From Shinella sp. WSJ-2 (GTDB lineage: Bacteria > Pseudomonadota > Alphaproteobacteria > Rhizobiales > Rhizobiaceae): DNA of 64,000 bases. This document shows, in pieces, positions 45,251-54,498 of the stretch. A program made the translations under genes and the position numbers. Position 1 is the stretch's first letter; every line of letters begins with the position of its first letter. The notes below the pieces were generated by a model, which saw only the letters and a program-made list of their open reading frames with translations, was not told the DNA's origin and ran no database searches. The DNA is taken from assembly GCF_003432075.1 (NCBI RefSeq), contig NZ_QWBU01000002.1, positions 186,001 through 250,000 of the forward strand, given 5' to 3'.

Positions 45251-46075
45251 TCAGGGCCCCTCCCGGTTGGGCGCCCATTCCAACCGCTTATAGTCGAAGC
45301 CGTATTCAAGCGTGGGTTTGACGATCTCGAAATAGGGCGAGAGGTCGAAGTCGCGCGGGGTATAGAGCGAGTGGTGGCGGATGTGAAGGATTTCCTCGCG
45401 CGAATAGGTGGAGGTTGCGGCGGCGTGGCCGGGCGCGCGCGTTACGTCGGGCAGGATCGGGTAGCGGATGCGCTCGAAGGCTTCGGCAATCAGCGTCGAG
45501 CAGATCGCCCGCGTCGGATCGCCGGAGCCGAAGGCGATCATGCGGCGGCGCCAGCGCACGGGGATCGGCGGCGTCGGCAGGAAATACCGCAACATGTCGG
45601 TGATGTTCTTCAGGTCGTATTTCATCCCAAGGCGCGAGACCATGAAGGAGACCAGCATGTCGCGATCGTCGGGCGTCAGGCCCACGGGCCGGCAGATGCG
45701 TGTGTTGTAGGTGCGGTATTTGCTGAGCGGCACGGCCACGCATCCCTCGCCGAGATTGACCTCGATAAGCTGCGGCCGCTCCGTAGCCGGCAGGGCCGCC
45801 TGCTCCAGCGTTAGCGGCACTTGATCGCCAACGAAGAGCGCGGCATGCGACCAGGTCGATTGCGTCAGATACTTGATTGCCGCCGAGACCTTCTGGTTGC
45901 CCTCGACGAGCAGGATATCGCCAGGCCTCAGCGTGCGCGCCAGCGTTTCCGGGTCGGAGGGCGTATAGGGCTCGTAGCCGGAGGTCTGGCTTTGCAGCCG
46001 ATCGGCGAGTCTTCGGCCGAGACGGTCCATCAGCGTATCGCGGCTTGCGGAAAGCGGCCTGAGTGCGGCGGTCAC
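45251..46075 (-). CDS. YiiX/YebB-like NlpC/P60 cysteine hydrolase
   Basis: A 274-residue protein with a permuted papain-like core. LRPGDILLVEGNQKVSAAIKYLTQSTWSHAALFVG contains the catalytic His (in STWSHAALF, about residue 76) and RAICSTLIAEAFE the Cys (about 190). Members cleave lipid or peptide amides; some act on peptidoglycan. There is no signal peptide. The start is GTG at 46075 with AAGGG nine bases before; an ATG 15 codons in lacks a ribosome site. It diverges from mbfA. Confidence 0.85.
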   Translation of the reverse strand: MTAALRPLSASRDTLMDRLGRRLADRLQSQTSGYEPYTPSDPETLARTLRPGDILLVEGNQKVSAAIKYLTQSTWSHAALFVGDQVPLTLEQAALPATERPQLIEVNLGEGCVAVPLSKYRTYNTRICRPVGLTPDDRDMLVSFMVSRLGMKYDLKNITDMLRYFLPTPPIPVRWRRRMIAFGSGDPTRAICSTLIAEAFERIRYPILPDVTRAPGHAAATSTYSREEILHIRHHSLYTPRDFDLSPYFEIVKPTLEYGFDYKRLEWAPNREGP

Positions 46076-46164
46076 GTCTCATCCCTTGCAGTCTCATCGG
46101 CTTCCACTCTAGCCCTGCGCGCGACATCCTGTCGAGGTTGACGAAACGCCATCGCGTCCTATAA

Positions 46165-46179
46165 TTAGAATTATTCTAA
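46165..46179. promoter_or_regulatory. Irr box (ICE-like) upstream of mbfA
   Basis: TTAGAATTATTCTAA is a perfect 15-bp palindrome matching the rhizobial Irr/ICE consensus TTTAGAA-N3-TTCTAAA at all but one flanking base. It ends 15 bp before the mbfA start. Irr represses mbfA when iron is scarce in other rhizobia. Confidence 0.88.
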
Positions 46180-46194
46180 ACTGGATCCTCAAAG

Positions 46195-47178
46195 ATGTTC
46201 TCCCGCCTTCTCGGCCCCGGTAAACGCAGCCTCGAATCCTTGAGCGAACAGGAAATTCTGGCGCTCGCGATCTCCTCGGAGGAGGACGACGGACGCATTT
46301 ACCTCGCCTATGCGGATGCGCTTCGCGACGCCTACCCGCATTCCGCGCGCGTCTTCGAGGAGATGGCGGCTGAGGAGAGCCATCATCGACAGATGCTGAT
46401 TGATCGGCATCTCGCGCGCTTCGGCGACCGTATTCCGCTGGTGCGGCGCGAATTCGTGCGGGATTTTCCCGAGCGAAAGCCGGACTGGCTGATCGGCAAC
46501 ATGCCGCTGGAAAGCATTCGGGCGCAGGCGGAGGCCATGGAGGACGCGGCGCACCGTTTCTACCTGACGGCGGCGGCGCGCACGCAGGATGCGGCGACGC
46601 GAAAACTGCTCGGCGATCTGGCGCTGGCGGAGAAATCGCATGAATCGCTCGCCCGGCGACTCGGCGAGGAACACACGCCTGCAGATGTGAAAGAAGAAGA
46701 GGACCAGACAGCGCGGCGGCAATTTGTGCTGACCTATGTGCAGCCTGGCCTTGCCGGCCTGATGGACGGCTCGGTTTCCACGCTGGCGCCGATCTTCGCG
46801 GCCGCCTTCGCCACTCAGGATACCTGGCAGACCTTTCTGGTCGGCCTCTCCGCGTCGGTGGGCGCAGGCATTTCCATGGGGTTCACGGAAGCGGCCCATG
46901 ACGACGGCAAACTCTCCGGCCGCGGCTCACCGGTCAAGCGTGGTCTTGCCTCAGGCATCATGACGGCGCTCGGCGGGCTAGGCCACGCGCTACCCTATCT
47001 CATTCCGAACTTCATGCTGGCGACGACCATCGCCGTCTTCGTCGTGTTCGTGGAGCTCTGGGCGATCGCCTTCATCCAGAACCGCTACATGGAGACGCCG
47101 TTCTGGCGCGCGGCGATGCAGGTCGTGCTGGGCGGTAGCCTCGTTCTGGCGGCCGGCGTGCTCATCGGCAACGCGTGA
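46195..47178 (+). CDS. mbfA: membrane-bound ferritin-like iron exporter
   Basis: A 327-residue protein with two parts. Residues about 15-150 form a ferritin-like di-iron domain (AISSEEDDGRIYLAYADAL, EEMAAEESHHRQML, LALAEKSHESLARRL); about 180-325 form a VIT1/CCC1-type membrane domain with five helices (GLAGLMDGSVSTLAPIFAAAF, LSASVGAGISMGFTEAAHDDG). MbfA exports iron and protects from peroxide. The Irr box upstream gives iron-dependent control. The ribosome site is weak. It ends one base before the convergent 34-residue reading frame. Confidence 0.95.
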   Translation: MFSRLLGPGKRSLESLSEQEILALAISSEEDDGRIYLAYADALRDAYPHSARVFEEMAAEESHHRQMLIDRHLARFGDRIPLVRREFVRDFPERKPDWLIGNMPLESIRAQAEAMEDAAHRFYLTAAARTQDAATRKLLGDLALAEKSHESLARRLGEEHTPADVKEEEDQTARRQFVLTYVQPGLAGLMDGSVSTLAPIFAAAFATQDTWQTFLVGLSASVGAGISMGFTEAAHDDGKLSGRGSPVKRGLASGIMTALGGLGHALPYLIPNFMLATTIAVFVVFVELWAIAFIQNRYMETPFWRAAMQVVLGGSLVLAAGVLIGNA

Positions 47179-47283
47179 TCACTGCCCTGCCGGGCGGTTC
47201 ATGTCGCGCACGACCCAGCGGAAGAAAAGATAGATGCCGAAGCCCATGGCGGCGACGGGAATGAGATTGGCAAGTGATTCCAT
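47179..47283 (-). CDS. putative 34-residue membrane protein
   Basis: A short frame from ATG 47283: MESLANLIPVAAMGFGIYL, then a basic end with RWVVRD. One hydrophobic helix (about 6-22) with positive residues after it. GAGG lies seven bases before the ATG, and a CCCTCC/GGAGGG hairpin at 47298-47312 precedes it. It abuts the mbfA stop. Too short for homology judgement by eye; plausible as a small membrane peptide. Confidence 0.5.
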   Translation of the reverse strand: MESLANLIPVAAMGFGIYLFFRWVVRDMNRPAGQ

Positions 47284-47394
47284 TTCGACCTCGTTGTCCC
47301 TCCTGAGGAGGGGATTAAGGTCTTGCTAACCAATCCGCAATGCAGTCGCCGATGACGGTGCGTTCACAAATTGCGACCATCCCTCACGAAATGG

Positions 47395-47420
47395 AAAACG
47401 GGGCGTTGCCGCCCCGTTTC
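47395..47420 (-). terminator. pheT terminator
   Basis: AAACGGGGCG (47396-47405) pairs with CGCCCCGTTT (47410-47419), loop TTGC; on the minus strand TTTTCCATTT follows. It stands just past the pheT stop. The remaining 47284-47394 gap shows nothing else. Confidence 0.9.
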
Positions 47421-47428
47421 GATCTTGA

Positions 47429-49855
47429 TCAGGCACGCAACGTGCCGCCGGTCGTTTTCAAGACATTGCCGACGATCTTGCCGGTCAGCGCCTCGAAATC
47501 CTCGTCGGTCAGCGTCTTGTCGATGGGCTGAATGACGACTTCGATGGCGATCGACTTCTTGCCGTCGCCGACCGATGCGCCCTCGAACACGTCGAAGACG
47601 TTGACGGCGGAGATCAGCTTGCGGTCCGCGCCCGTGGCGGCGCGCACGATGGCGCCCGCTTCCACCGTCTTGTCGACGACGAAGGCGAAGTCGCGCTTCA
47701 CGGCCTGGAAGGGCGAAAGGTCGAGCGCCGGTTTGGTGCGCGTCGCCTTCTTCTTCGGCTCGGGCATGGCATCGATGAAGATCTCGAAGCCGCAAAGCGC
47801 ACCGGAGACATCCAGCGCGCCGAGGGTCTTCGGATGGAACTCGCCGAAATAGCCGAGAACGATCTTCGGGCCCATCTTTATCGTGCCGGAGCGGCCCGGA
47901 TGATACCAGGCCGGCGCACCGGGCTCGATCTGCACATTGCCCATCGGCAGGCCGCAGGCCTCGATCACGGCGAGCGCATCGGCCTTGGCGTCATAGACGT
48001 CGACCGGCTTGCCGCCGCCCTTGGCGGCATTCGACCAGAGGCGGCCGGAACCGGCGAGGCTCGCCGTGCCGCGGCGGATACCGCCGGCCACGCGGCGCTG
48101 GCCCTCGGGCCGGTCGTTCTCATAGGTGCCGGACACTTCGAACAGCGCGACGTCGCCGTAGCCCTTGTCGGCATTGCGCTGGGCGGCCGAAAGCAGGCCC
48201 GGCAGCAGCGAGGGGCGCATGTCGGACATGTCAGATGCAATCGGGTTCGACAACGCCAGCGACGGCGCGCCGCCGCCGAACAGCTCGGCATGGGCCTTCG
48301 GAATGAAGGACCAGGTGACGGCTTCCAGCATGCCGCGGGCGGCCAGTGCCCGCTTGGCAAGGCGTGTGCGGATCTGCAGCGTCGTCAGGATGCGGCCATT
48401 GACCGCCGCATGGCTTTCGAGCGGCGCCGGCTTGATGTTATCGACGCCATGGATGCGCATGACCTCTTCCACAAGGTCCGCCTTGCCGTCGACATCCGGG
48501 CGCCAGGAGGGGACGGCGACCGCGACGCGCTCGCCCGCGCCCGTCACGGTGAAGCCGAGACGGGTCAGGATATTGGCGCTTTCGGCTTCGGACACGTCGA
48601 GGCCCGTCAGGCGCTTCACTTCCGAGAAGGGGAAGTCAACGACCTTGGGGGTGTAGCCCTTGTAGCCGACGACATCGGCCTTGGCCGGCACGCCGCCGCA
48701 CAGTTCCAGCACGAGTTCGGTGGCACGTTCGAGGCCGGGCACCATGTATTCCGGATCGACGCCTCGCTCGAAGCGGTAGCGCGCATCGGTGATGATGCCA
48801 TGCGAACGGCCGGTCTTGGCGATGTTCATCGGGTCCCAGAGAGCCGATTCGATCAGCACATCGACAGTGTTCTCGTCGCAGCCCGAATGCTCGCCGCCCA
48901 TGATGCCGCCGATGGATTCGACCCCGTTGTCATCGGCGATGACGACGTTGGACGGGTTCAGCGTGTATTCGCGCGTATCGAGCGCCAGCACCTTCTCACC
49001 CTCGGCCGCGCGGCGCACGACGAGATTGCCCTTCACCTTGGCCGCATCGAAGACGTGCAGCGGACGGCCCTGATCGAAGGTCATGTAGTTGGTGATGTCG
49101 ACGAGCGCGTTGATCGGGCGGAGCCCGATCGCGAGAAGCCGCTGCTGCATCCAGCGAGGGCTCGGGCCATTCTTCACACCACGCACGAGGCGGAGCGCAA
49201 AACCGGGGCACAGGTGATCGTCGCCGCCGAGTTCCAGCTTCACCTTGACCGGCGTCTCGCCTTCGACCGTGAAGGACGGGGCCTTCGGGGTCTTGAGCGT
49301 GCCGAGGCCTGAGGCGGCAAGGTCGCGGGCGATACCAAAAATGCTCGTGCAGTCAGGGCGGTTTGGCGTCAGGTTGATCTCGATGACCGGATCGTCGAGG
49401 CCGGCATAGGCGGCGTAGCTCGTGCCCACGGGCGCATCGGCGGAAAGCTCGATGATGCCGTCATGGTTGTCGGAGATTTCGAGTTCCTTCTCCGAGCACA
49501 TCATGCCGCGGCTTTCGACACCGCGGATGTTGCCGATCGAAAGCGTGACATCGATGCCGGGCACATAGGTGCCGGGGGCGGCGAAGGCACCGATGAGGCC
49601 GGCGCGCGCGTTCGGTGCACCGCAGACGACCTGGATCGGATCGCCCTTGCCAGTATCGACCATCAGCACCCGCAGCTTGTCGGCATTCGGATGCTGTTCG
49701 GCCGAGACGACCTTGGCGATGACGAAGGGCTTGAACGCCGCCTTGTCGTCGACGTCTTCCACTTCAAGGCCGATCGCCGTCAGCTTCGCGCAGATCTCGT
49801 CCAGCGAAGCGTCTGTATCGAGGTGGTCCTTCAGCCAGGAGAGCGTGAATTTCAT
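47429..49855 (-). CDS. pheT: phenylalanyl-tRNA synthetase beta subunit
   Basis: An 808-residue beta chain, full length. It starts [14 protein letters not shown], followed by the EMAP-like tRNA-binding fold (about 40-150: [25 protein letters not shown]), the B3/B4 editing domain (about 210-390), the B5 domain, the synthetase-like core, and a C-terminal FDX-ACB anticodon domain ([19 protein letters not shown] to the end). With PheS it charges tRNA-Phe and edits Tyr-tRNA. It follows pheS by 24 bp and ends at a terminator. Confidence 0.98.
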   Translation of the reverse strand: MKFTLSWLKDHLDTDASLDEICAKLTAIGLEVEDVDDKAAFKPFVIAKVVSAEQHPNADKLRVLMVDTGKGDPIQVVCGAPNARAGLIGAFAAPGTYVPGIDVTLSIGNIRGVESRGMMCSEKELEISDNHDGIIELSADAPVGTSYAAYAGLDDPVIEINLTPNRPDCTSIFGIARDLAASGLGTLKTPKAPSFTVEGETPVKVKLELGGDDHLCPGFALRLVRGVKNGPSPRWMQQRLLAIGLRPINALVDITNYMTFDQGRPLHVFDAAKVKGNLVVRRAAEGEKVLALDTREYTLNPSNVVIADDNGVESIGGIMGGEHSGCDENTVDVLIESALWDPMNIAKTGRSHGIITDARYRFERGVDPEYMVPGLERATELVLELCGGVPAKADVVGYKGYTPKVVDFPFSEVKRLTGLDVSEAESANILTRLGFTVTGAGERVAVAVPSWRPDVDGKADLVEEVMRIHGVDNIKPAPLESHAAVNGRILTTLQIRTRLAKRALAARGMLEAVTWSFIPKAHAELFGGGAPSLALSNPIASDMSDMRPSLLPGLLSAAQRNADKGYGDVALFEVSGTYENDRPEGQRRVAGGIRRGTASLAGSGRLWSNAAKGGGKPVDVYDAKADALAVIEACGLPMGNVQIEPGAPAWYHPGRSGTIKMGPKIVLGYFGEFHPKTLGALDVSGALCGFEIFIDAMPEPKKKATRTKPALDLSPFQAVKRDFAFVVDKTVEAGAIVRAATGADRKLISAVNVFDVFEGASVGDGKKSIAIEVVIQPIDKTLTDEDFEALTGKIVGNVLKTTGGTLRA

Positions 49856-49879
49856 GGATAGTTTCTCCTTGGATGCCGG

Positions 49880-50965
49880 TTACGCGCTGAGGCCGCCGAA
49901 CAGGGTCGGCATGTCGAGCGGGCGGAAGCCGTAGTGGCTCAGCCAGCGGACGTCGGCGTTGAAGAAGTCGCGCAGGTCGGGCATGCCGTATTTCAGCATG
50001 GCGATGCGGTCGAGGCCCATGCCCCAGGCAAAGCCCTGGTATTCGTCGGGGTCGAGACCGCCGGCGCGCAGCACGTTCGGGTGAACCATGCCGCAGCCGA
50101 GGATTTCCATCCAGTCGGTGCCTTCGCCGAACTTGACGATCGGGCCGGACGAGCGGTCGCACTGGATATCGACCTCGAAGGACGGCTCGGTGAAGGGGAA
50201 GAACGACGGGCGGAAGCGCATGGTGACGCTGTCGACCTCGAAGAAGGCCTTGCAGAACTCTTCCAGCACCCAGCGCATGTTGGCGACATTGGCCTTCTTG
50301 TCGACCACGAGGCCTTCGACCTGGTGGAACATCGGCGAATGGGTCGCGTCACTGTCCTGGCGGTAGGTTTTTCCCGGAATGATGATGCGGATCGGCGGCT
50401 TCTGCGCTTCCATCGTGCGCACCTGCACCGGCGAGGTGTGTGTGCGCAGCACTTTGCGGTCGCCGTTCTCGTCCGCCGGGAAGAAGAACGTGTCGTGCAT
50501 CTCGCGGGCCGGATGGCCCTCGGGGAAGTTCAGCGCCGTGAAGTTATAGTAGTCAGTCTCGACGTCGGGACCTTCGGCGATGGAAAAGCCCATATCGGCG
50601 AAGATCGCGGTGATCTCGTCGACGATCTGGCTGATCGGATGGATACGACCGCGCTCGGCCGGCGAGGAGCGGACCGGGAGGCTGACATCGACCGTCTCGG
50701 CCTTCAGGCGGGCGTCGATGGCGGCGTCGCGCAGCGCGGTCTTTCGTTCGGTGATGGCGTCCGTCACGCGCGTCTTCAGCGCGTTGATCGCGGCACCGCG
50801 CGTCTGGCGCTCTTCCGGCGACATGGTGCCGAGCGTCTTCAGGAGTTCCGAGACGGAGCCCTTCTTGCCGAGTGCGGAGACGCGCACGGCTTCGATCGCC
50901 GCCTCGTCAGAGGCTGCGGCAACATCGGCGAGGAGCTGCTTTTCCAGTGTGTCGAGTTCAGTCAT
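49880..50965 (-). CDS. pheS: phenylalanyl-tRNA synthetase alpha subunit
   Basis: A 361-residue class II catalytic chain. The N-terminal coiled coil binds tRNA; motif 2 region is [15 protein letters not shown] with [19 protein letters not shown], and motif 3 is in [15 protein letters not shown] and [17 protein letters not shown]. The PheA selectivity region [17 protein letters not shown] is standard. It overlaps the upstream kinase-like gene by eight bases, so the two are translated from one message. Confidence 0.98.
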   Translation of the reverse strand: MTELDTLEKQLLADVAAASDEAAIEAVRVSALGKKGSVSELLKTLGTMSPEERQTRGAAINALKTRVTDAITERKTALRDAAIDARLKAETVDVSLPVRSSPAERGRIHPISQIVDEITAIFADMGFSIAEGPDVETDYYNFTALNFPEGHPAREMHDTFFFPADENGDRKVLRTHTSPVQVRTMEAQKPPIRIIIPGKTYRQDSDATHSPMFHQVEGLVVDKKANVANMRWVLEEFCKAFFEVDSVTMRFRPSFFPFTEPSFEVDIQCDRSSGPIVKFGEGTDWMEILGCGMVHPNVLRAGGLDPDEYQGFAWGMGLDRIAMLKYGMPDLRDFFNADVRWLSHYGFRPLDMPTLFGGLSA

Positions 50966-51824
50966 CTTTACCTGCTTTGCTTGCGTCGGCCGGGCGGGGA
51001 GCGTTCAGGAGAACCTCGGATAGATAGCCAGTCGCGGCGAGGAAGCGCCGGAGATCACTACCCATGTGCACGCGCCCGATCAATCGGGTTGGCGACAAAA
51101 ACTTGCCGAGGAACCGGAGCATTTTCACCAGTTCCCCGTTGATCCCCGCCGGCGCGGCATGGCGCCAGGCGGCAAAGGCGCGATCGGCGGTCTCGCGCCC
51201 GAGAAGGGCGCGGTCGGCGACCTGCAGGAACAGCAGCCAGAGGTCGCGCGCCTGCGCCGTCGCAAGCGGCATGGCCGCCTCGGGCTCCTCCTCGAAATCC
51301 ATGAAGCCGATGGCTTCGCCGGCAAGGAAGAAGTCGCGCGGATGCGGCCTGCCGTGACAGAAGCCCTTGGCATGCAGTGCACCGAGATGGGCCGCGCAGG
51401 CAACGAGCAGATCGTCATGGGCGGCAGGGTCGGTCGCGGCGAGAGCTTTCAGGCGGGCCGTGATCGTCGGCGCGACATCGGAAAGAACGAGTGCGCTGCC
51501 GGAGGAATAGAGCACCCGCGGCACGGGCACGCCAGCGGCGGCGAAAGTCTCGATGCGGCGGATCTCGCGCGCGATCATGCCCGCTCCGTCAAGCACGGGA
51601 GAGGGCCGCAGGAAGGGCTGGCCGAGCAGGCGGGAAAGCGCCGTCTGCGCCTTCGTCCAGACCGGCGGACGCTCGGTGCCGTAGCGCTTGATCCAGACCG
51701 CGCCGAAGGACAGGTCCACGCGCTCGACGCGGCGCGTTTCGCGGGTCAGCGCGGCCAGCAACGCCTCGACATCCCCATCCGTCATGTTGGGGATCGTGTT
51801 GAGCGCGAAGAGCTTGCCGTCCAT
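50958..51824 (-). CDS. kinase-fold protein of unknown role upstream of pheS
   Basis: A 288-residue protein with a small-kinase fold (Bud32/RfaP/Kdo-kinase-like). The nucleotide Lys may be Lys46 in VWIKRYG. The catalytic loop reads [16 protein letters not shown]: the usual HGD is HGR (Arg159) and the usual Asn is Asp164. The metal-binding DFG-like motif is GFMDFEEEP (Asp176). So the catalytic base Asp is missing, although its surroundings are intact. ATG 51824 follows AGGATCG. It overlaps pheS by eight bases. Function unknown; pseudokinase or altered kinase. Confidence 0.75.
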   Translation of the reverse strand: MDGKLFALNTIPNMTDGDVEALLAALTRETRRVERVDLSFGAVWIKRYGTERPPVWTKAQTALSRLLGQPFLRPSPVLDGAGMIAREIRRIETFAAAGVPVPRVLYSSGSALVLSDVAPTITARLKALAATDPAAHDDLLVACAAHLGALHAKGFCHGRPHPRDFFLAGEAIGFMDFEEEPEAAMPLATAQARDLWLLFLQVADRALLGRETADRAFAAWRHAAPAGINGELVKMLRFLGKFLSPTRLIGRVHMGSDLRRFLAATGYLSEVLLNAPRPADASKAGKDD

Positions 51825-51862
51825 GGTTGCGATCCTGGGGCTGCGATCCTGGTTGAAAGCAA

Positions 51863-51892
51863 AAACCCGCACCGGTTCCCCGGCGCGGGTTT
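51863..51892 (-). terminator. rplT terminator
   Basis: AAACCCGC (51863-51870) and CCGG (51872-51875) pair with CCGG (51880-51883) and GCGGGTTT (51885-51892), one mismatch, loop TTCC; minus-strand TTTTTGCTTT follows. It separates infC-rpmI-rplT from the kinase-pheST unit. Confidence 0.9.
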
Positions 51893-51925
51893 CACAACGA
51901 AGCGAAGATTTGTTGTGAGCGCCGG

Positions 51926-52330
51926 TTAGTTGACGGCGGTCTCAAACTCGTTCTTCGTGCCGGCGTCCTTGAGGTATTCCAGAGCCTTCTTGGCGGCTGC
52001 GACGAGCGCGCCGAAAGCTTCGGTCTCATGGATCGCCATGTCCGACAGGACCTTGCGGTCAACTTCGATGCCAGCCTTGTTCAGGCCGTCGATGAAGCGG
52101 CCGTAGGTCAGGCCGTGCTCGCGGACGGCAGCGTTGATGCGCTGGATCCAGAGAGCGCGGAAGTTGCGCTTGTTGACCTTGCGGTCGCGGTAGGCAAACT
52201 GCTTGGAACGGTCAACCGCTGCCTTCGCGGCGCGGATGGTGTTCTTGCGGCGGCCGTAGAAACCCTTGGCTGCCTTCAGCGTCTTCTTGTGCTTGGCGTG
52301 GGAAGTTACGCCGCGTTTTACACGTGCCAT
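51926..52330 (-). CDS. rplT: 50S ribosomal protein L20
   Basis: A 134-residue basic protein beginning [20 protein letters not shown] with [11 protein letters not shown] and [20 protein letters not shown], the full L20 pattern, and a slightly long C-terminus (FETAVN). L20 binds 23S rRNA early in assembly and in enterics represses its own operon. It follows rpmI by 38 bp. Operon order infC-rpmI-rplT is universal. Confidence 0.98.
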   Translation of the reverse strand: MARVKRGVTSHAKHKKTLKAAKGFYGRRKNTIRAAKAAVDRSKQFAYRDRKVNKRNFRALWIQRINAAVREHGLTYGRFIDGLNKAGIEVDRKVLSDMAIHETEAFGALVAAAKKALEYLKDAGTKNEFETAVN

Positions 52331-52368
52331 GTCATGATCTCCTTAACGTTTCAAAAGCGCGATTAGTC

Positions 52369-52572
52369 TCAGAGACCGTTCGGCAGGTAGTTCTTGACCA
52401 CCTTCTTGCCATCCGGCTCGGCCAGCACCATGGTGCCGCGTGCGTCGCGAATGAACTTGTTGGAACGCTTGATCATGCCGTGGCGCTTGCCGGCAGCGGC
52501 AGCGACGACCTTGCCGGTCGCGGTGATCTTGAACCGCTTTTTGGCAGACGATTTCGTCTTCATCTTGGGCAT
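52369..52572 (-). CDS. rpmI: 50S ribosomal protein L35
   Basis: A 67-residue basic protein, standard length: [20 protein letters not shown], then [20 protein letters not shown] and a short end NYLPNGL. It is a late-binding protein of the large subunit. The ATG at 52572 is the conserved start. It is separated from infC by 222 bp holding a hairpin with a T-tract. Confidence 0.98.
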   Translation of the reverse strand: MPKMKTKSSAKKRFKITATGKVVAAAAGKRHGMIKRSNKFIRDARGTMVLAEPDGKKVVKNYLPNGL

Positions 52573-52742
52573 TTTGCTACTCCATTCTTCTTGAATTCGA
52601 GAGACACTGACGAAGGCGCCTCTCCAGCGTAAAGAACGGCCACGGCATGCCCTGCCGGACCGTTCGGACGGCGGCTTGTAACCGAAGTCCTCAGAAAGCG
52701 CAACCGGATTCCGCAAAACCGGGTTCCGATGGCCGAAAATGG

Positions 52743-52766
52743 AAAAGCCGCCCCGAAAGGCGGCTT
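52743..52766 (-). terminator. hairpin between infC and rpmI (terminator or attenuator)
   Basis: AAGCCGCC (52745-52752) pairs with GGCGGCTT (52759-52766); on the minus strand TTTTCCATTTT follows. A smaller CGGTCC/GGACCG hairpin (52775-52788) lies nearer infC. Since rpmI and rplT are downstream, partial termination or an internal promoter is likely. This lies in the 222-bp infC/rpmI gap. Confidence 0.75.
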
Positions 52767-52794
52767 GATCCGTGCGGTCCGGGGACCGATGGGC

Positions 52795-53331
52795 TCACTT
52801 CGGCGCGAGCACCATCATCATCTGGCGTCCCTCGAGCTTCGGCTCGGCTTCGACCTTGGCGATCGCCAGCGTATCTTCCTTGACCTGAAGGAGAAGCTTC
52901 ATGCCGAGTTCCTGGTGGGCCATTTCGCGGCCGCGGAACTTCAGCGTCACCTTAACCTTGTCTCCTTCTTCGAAGAAGCGGTTCATCGCCTTCATCTTCA
53001 CGTCGTAATCGTGCGTGTCGATGTTCGGGCGCATCTTGATTTCTTTGATCTCGACGATCTTCTGCTTCTTGCGCGCTTCGGCTGCTTTCTTCTGGTTGGA
53101 ATATTTCAGCTTGCCGAGGTCAAGGATCTTGCAGACGGGCGGTTCGGAGTTCGGCGAAATCTCCACGAGATCGAGGCCGGCTTCTTCCGCCATGCGGAGC
53201 GCCTGATCGGTGGGAACGGTGCCGTGGTTGGTGCCTTCGGCATCGATGAGCTGGACGCGGGGAATACGGATTTCCCGGTTGGAACGCGGGCCGTCTTTGA
53301 CGGGGGCTTCCGCTTTAAAGGGTCTGCGAAT
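52795..53331 (-). CDS. infC: translation initiation factor IF-3 (ATT start)
   Basis: A 178-residue protein. The frame extends 46 codons upstream of the first ATG (53193), and that part is typical IF3: [20 protein letters not shown], then [16 protein letters not shown]. It contains no ATG, GTG or TTG, and begins at ATT (53331-53329) preceded by GAGGAG. Non-AUG starts are the known infC autoregulation device, since IF3 discriminates against them. The C-domain contains [20 protein letters not shown]. Counting only from the ATG would delete most of the N-domain. Confidence 0.95.
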   Translation of the reverse strand: MRRPFKAEAPVKDGPRSNREIRIPRVQLIDAEGTNHGTVPTDQALRMAEEAGLDLVEISPNSEPPVCKILDLGKLKYSNQKKAAEARKKQKIVEIKEIKMRPNIDTHDYDVKMKAMNRFFEEGDKVKVTLKFRGREMAHQELGMKLLLQVKEDTLAIAKVEAEPKLEGRQMMMVLAPK

Positions 53332-53567
53332 GGTCGTGTTCTCCTCGAACTGTTTCGAACGATATGAATCTGTGCGGCGACCGGGCCGTTTTGCCGTATG
53401 TCCGGCGTTTTCGGCAATGTGTTGATCGCGCTTGTGAAGTCAATAGCACGCGGCGCGGAAAAAATCACCACCTGTCCTTGCACGCGCGAATCTGGTCTAG
53501 GTCGGGGCCAAAGACTGGCAAAAAGGCGCTTTTGCATGGGTCGGCGCACGGACAGGAGATAGGAACG

Positions 53568-54383
53568 ATGGCGGCAAACGGCAACGGTGCGGGGGCGGAT
53601 TTCATCACGGTGGGCACGGGCGAGGCGGCCCGGCAGATTGCCGTAGAGCTTCAGCCGGCCGCTAACGGCAACACGCTTGCCCATCTCGTCTGGCTCGGCG
53701 GCTACCGCTCGGACATGAGCGGCACCAAGGCCGTAGAGCTTGCCGCCCTTGCCGAACGGATCGGCACGGCCTGCATTCGTTTCGACTATTCCGGCCATGG
53801 CGTCTCGGGCGGCGCCTTCGTCGACGGCACGATCTCGCGCTGGCTGGAGGAGGCGCTTGCCGTCATTGATCATGCGGCCGAGGCGCTGGGCACCCGCCGC
53901 GTCGTGCTGGTCGGCTCGTCCATGGGCGGTTGGATTGCGCTGCGCGCCGTGGCCGAGCTTGCAAAGTGCAAGGATGTCGCGATCGCCGGCCTCGTGTTGA
54001 TCGCGCCGGCGCCGGATTTCACTTCGGACCTGATCGAGCCGAACCTGACGGAGGCCGAGCGGACCGCCCTTGCCGAGCGCGGCCAGTTCGAGGAGCCGAC
54101 GCCCTACGGCCCCGATCCGAACATCTATACCCTGAAGCTGATCGAGGACGGGCGGGAAAACCGCGTGCTGACGGGCGTCATCGAAACCGGTTGCCCGGTG
54201 CATATCCTGCAGGGCATGGCCGACCCCGACGTGCCCTATGCCCATGCGGTGCGGCTGATGGAGCATCTGTCAGGCGACGACGTGGTGCTGACCATGATCC
54301 GCGATGGCGACCACCGCCTATCGCGGCCGCAGGATATCGCCAAGATTCTGGAAGCTGCGGAGGGTCTGGCCCGTCTCCCATAA
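53568..54383 (+). CDS. alpha/beta hydrolase
   Basis: A 271-residue serine hydrolase. The nucleophile is in VVLVGSSMGGWIAL (about residue 119), the acid in ADPDVPYAHA and the His in RDGDHRLSRP. HLVWLGGYRSDMSGTKA gives the oxyanion region, and the fold resembles ABHD10-type thioesterases. The ATG at 53568 follows GGAGATAGGA; longer frame upstream lacks homology. It diverges from infC. The 53332-53567 gap holds both promoters and no other feature I can support. Substrate unknown. Confidence 0.9.
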   Translation: MAANGNGAGADFITVGTGEAARQIAVELQPAANGNTLAHLVWLGGYRSDMSGTKAVELAALAERIGTACIRFDYSGHGVSGGAFVDGTISRWLEEALAVIDHAAEALGTRRVVLVGSSMGGWIALRAVAELAKCKDVAIAGLVLIAPAPDFTSDLIEPNLTEAERTALAERGQFEEPTPYGPDPNIYTLKLIEDGRENRVLTGVIETGCPVHILQGMADPDVPYAHAVRLMEHLSGDDVVLTMIRDGDHRLSRPQDIAKILEAAEGLARLP

Positions 54384-54498
54384 CGGGAAGCGTGGCGCGC
54401 CGATCACATCTTAACCATATTACGGCATCGCCAATTCTGATGATTGACGAAACCCCCGCGGCACCGTTAACTCTTTGTTAACGATTAGGGGACGTTAC

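Noticed and set aside
47834-49312. A 492-codon frame antisense to pheT
   Set aside because: Shadow frame opposite a complete, certain pheT; its composition is that of complemented coding sequence.
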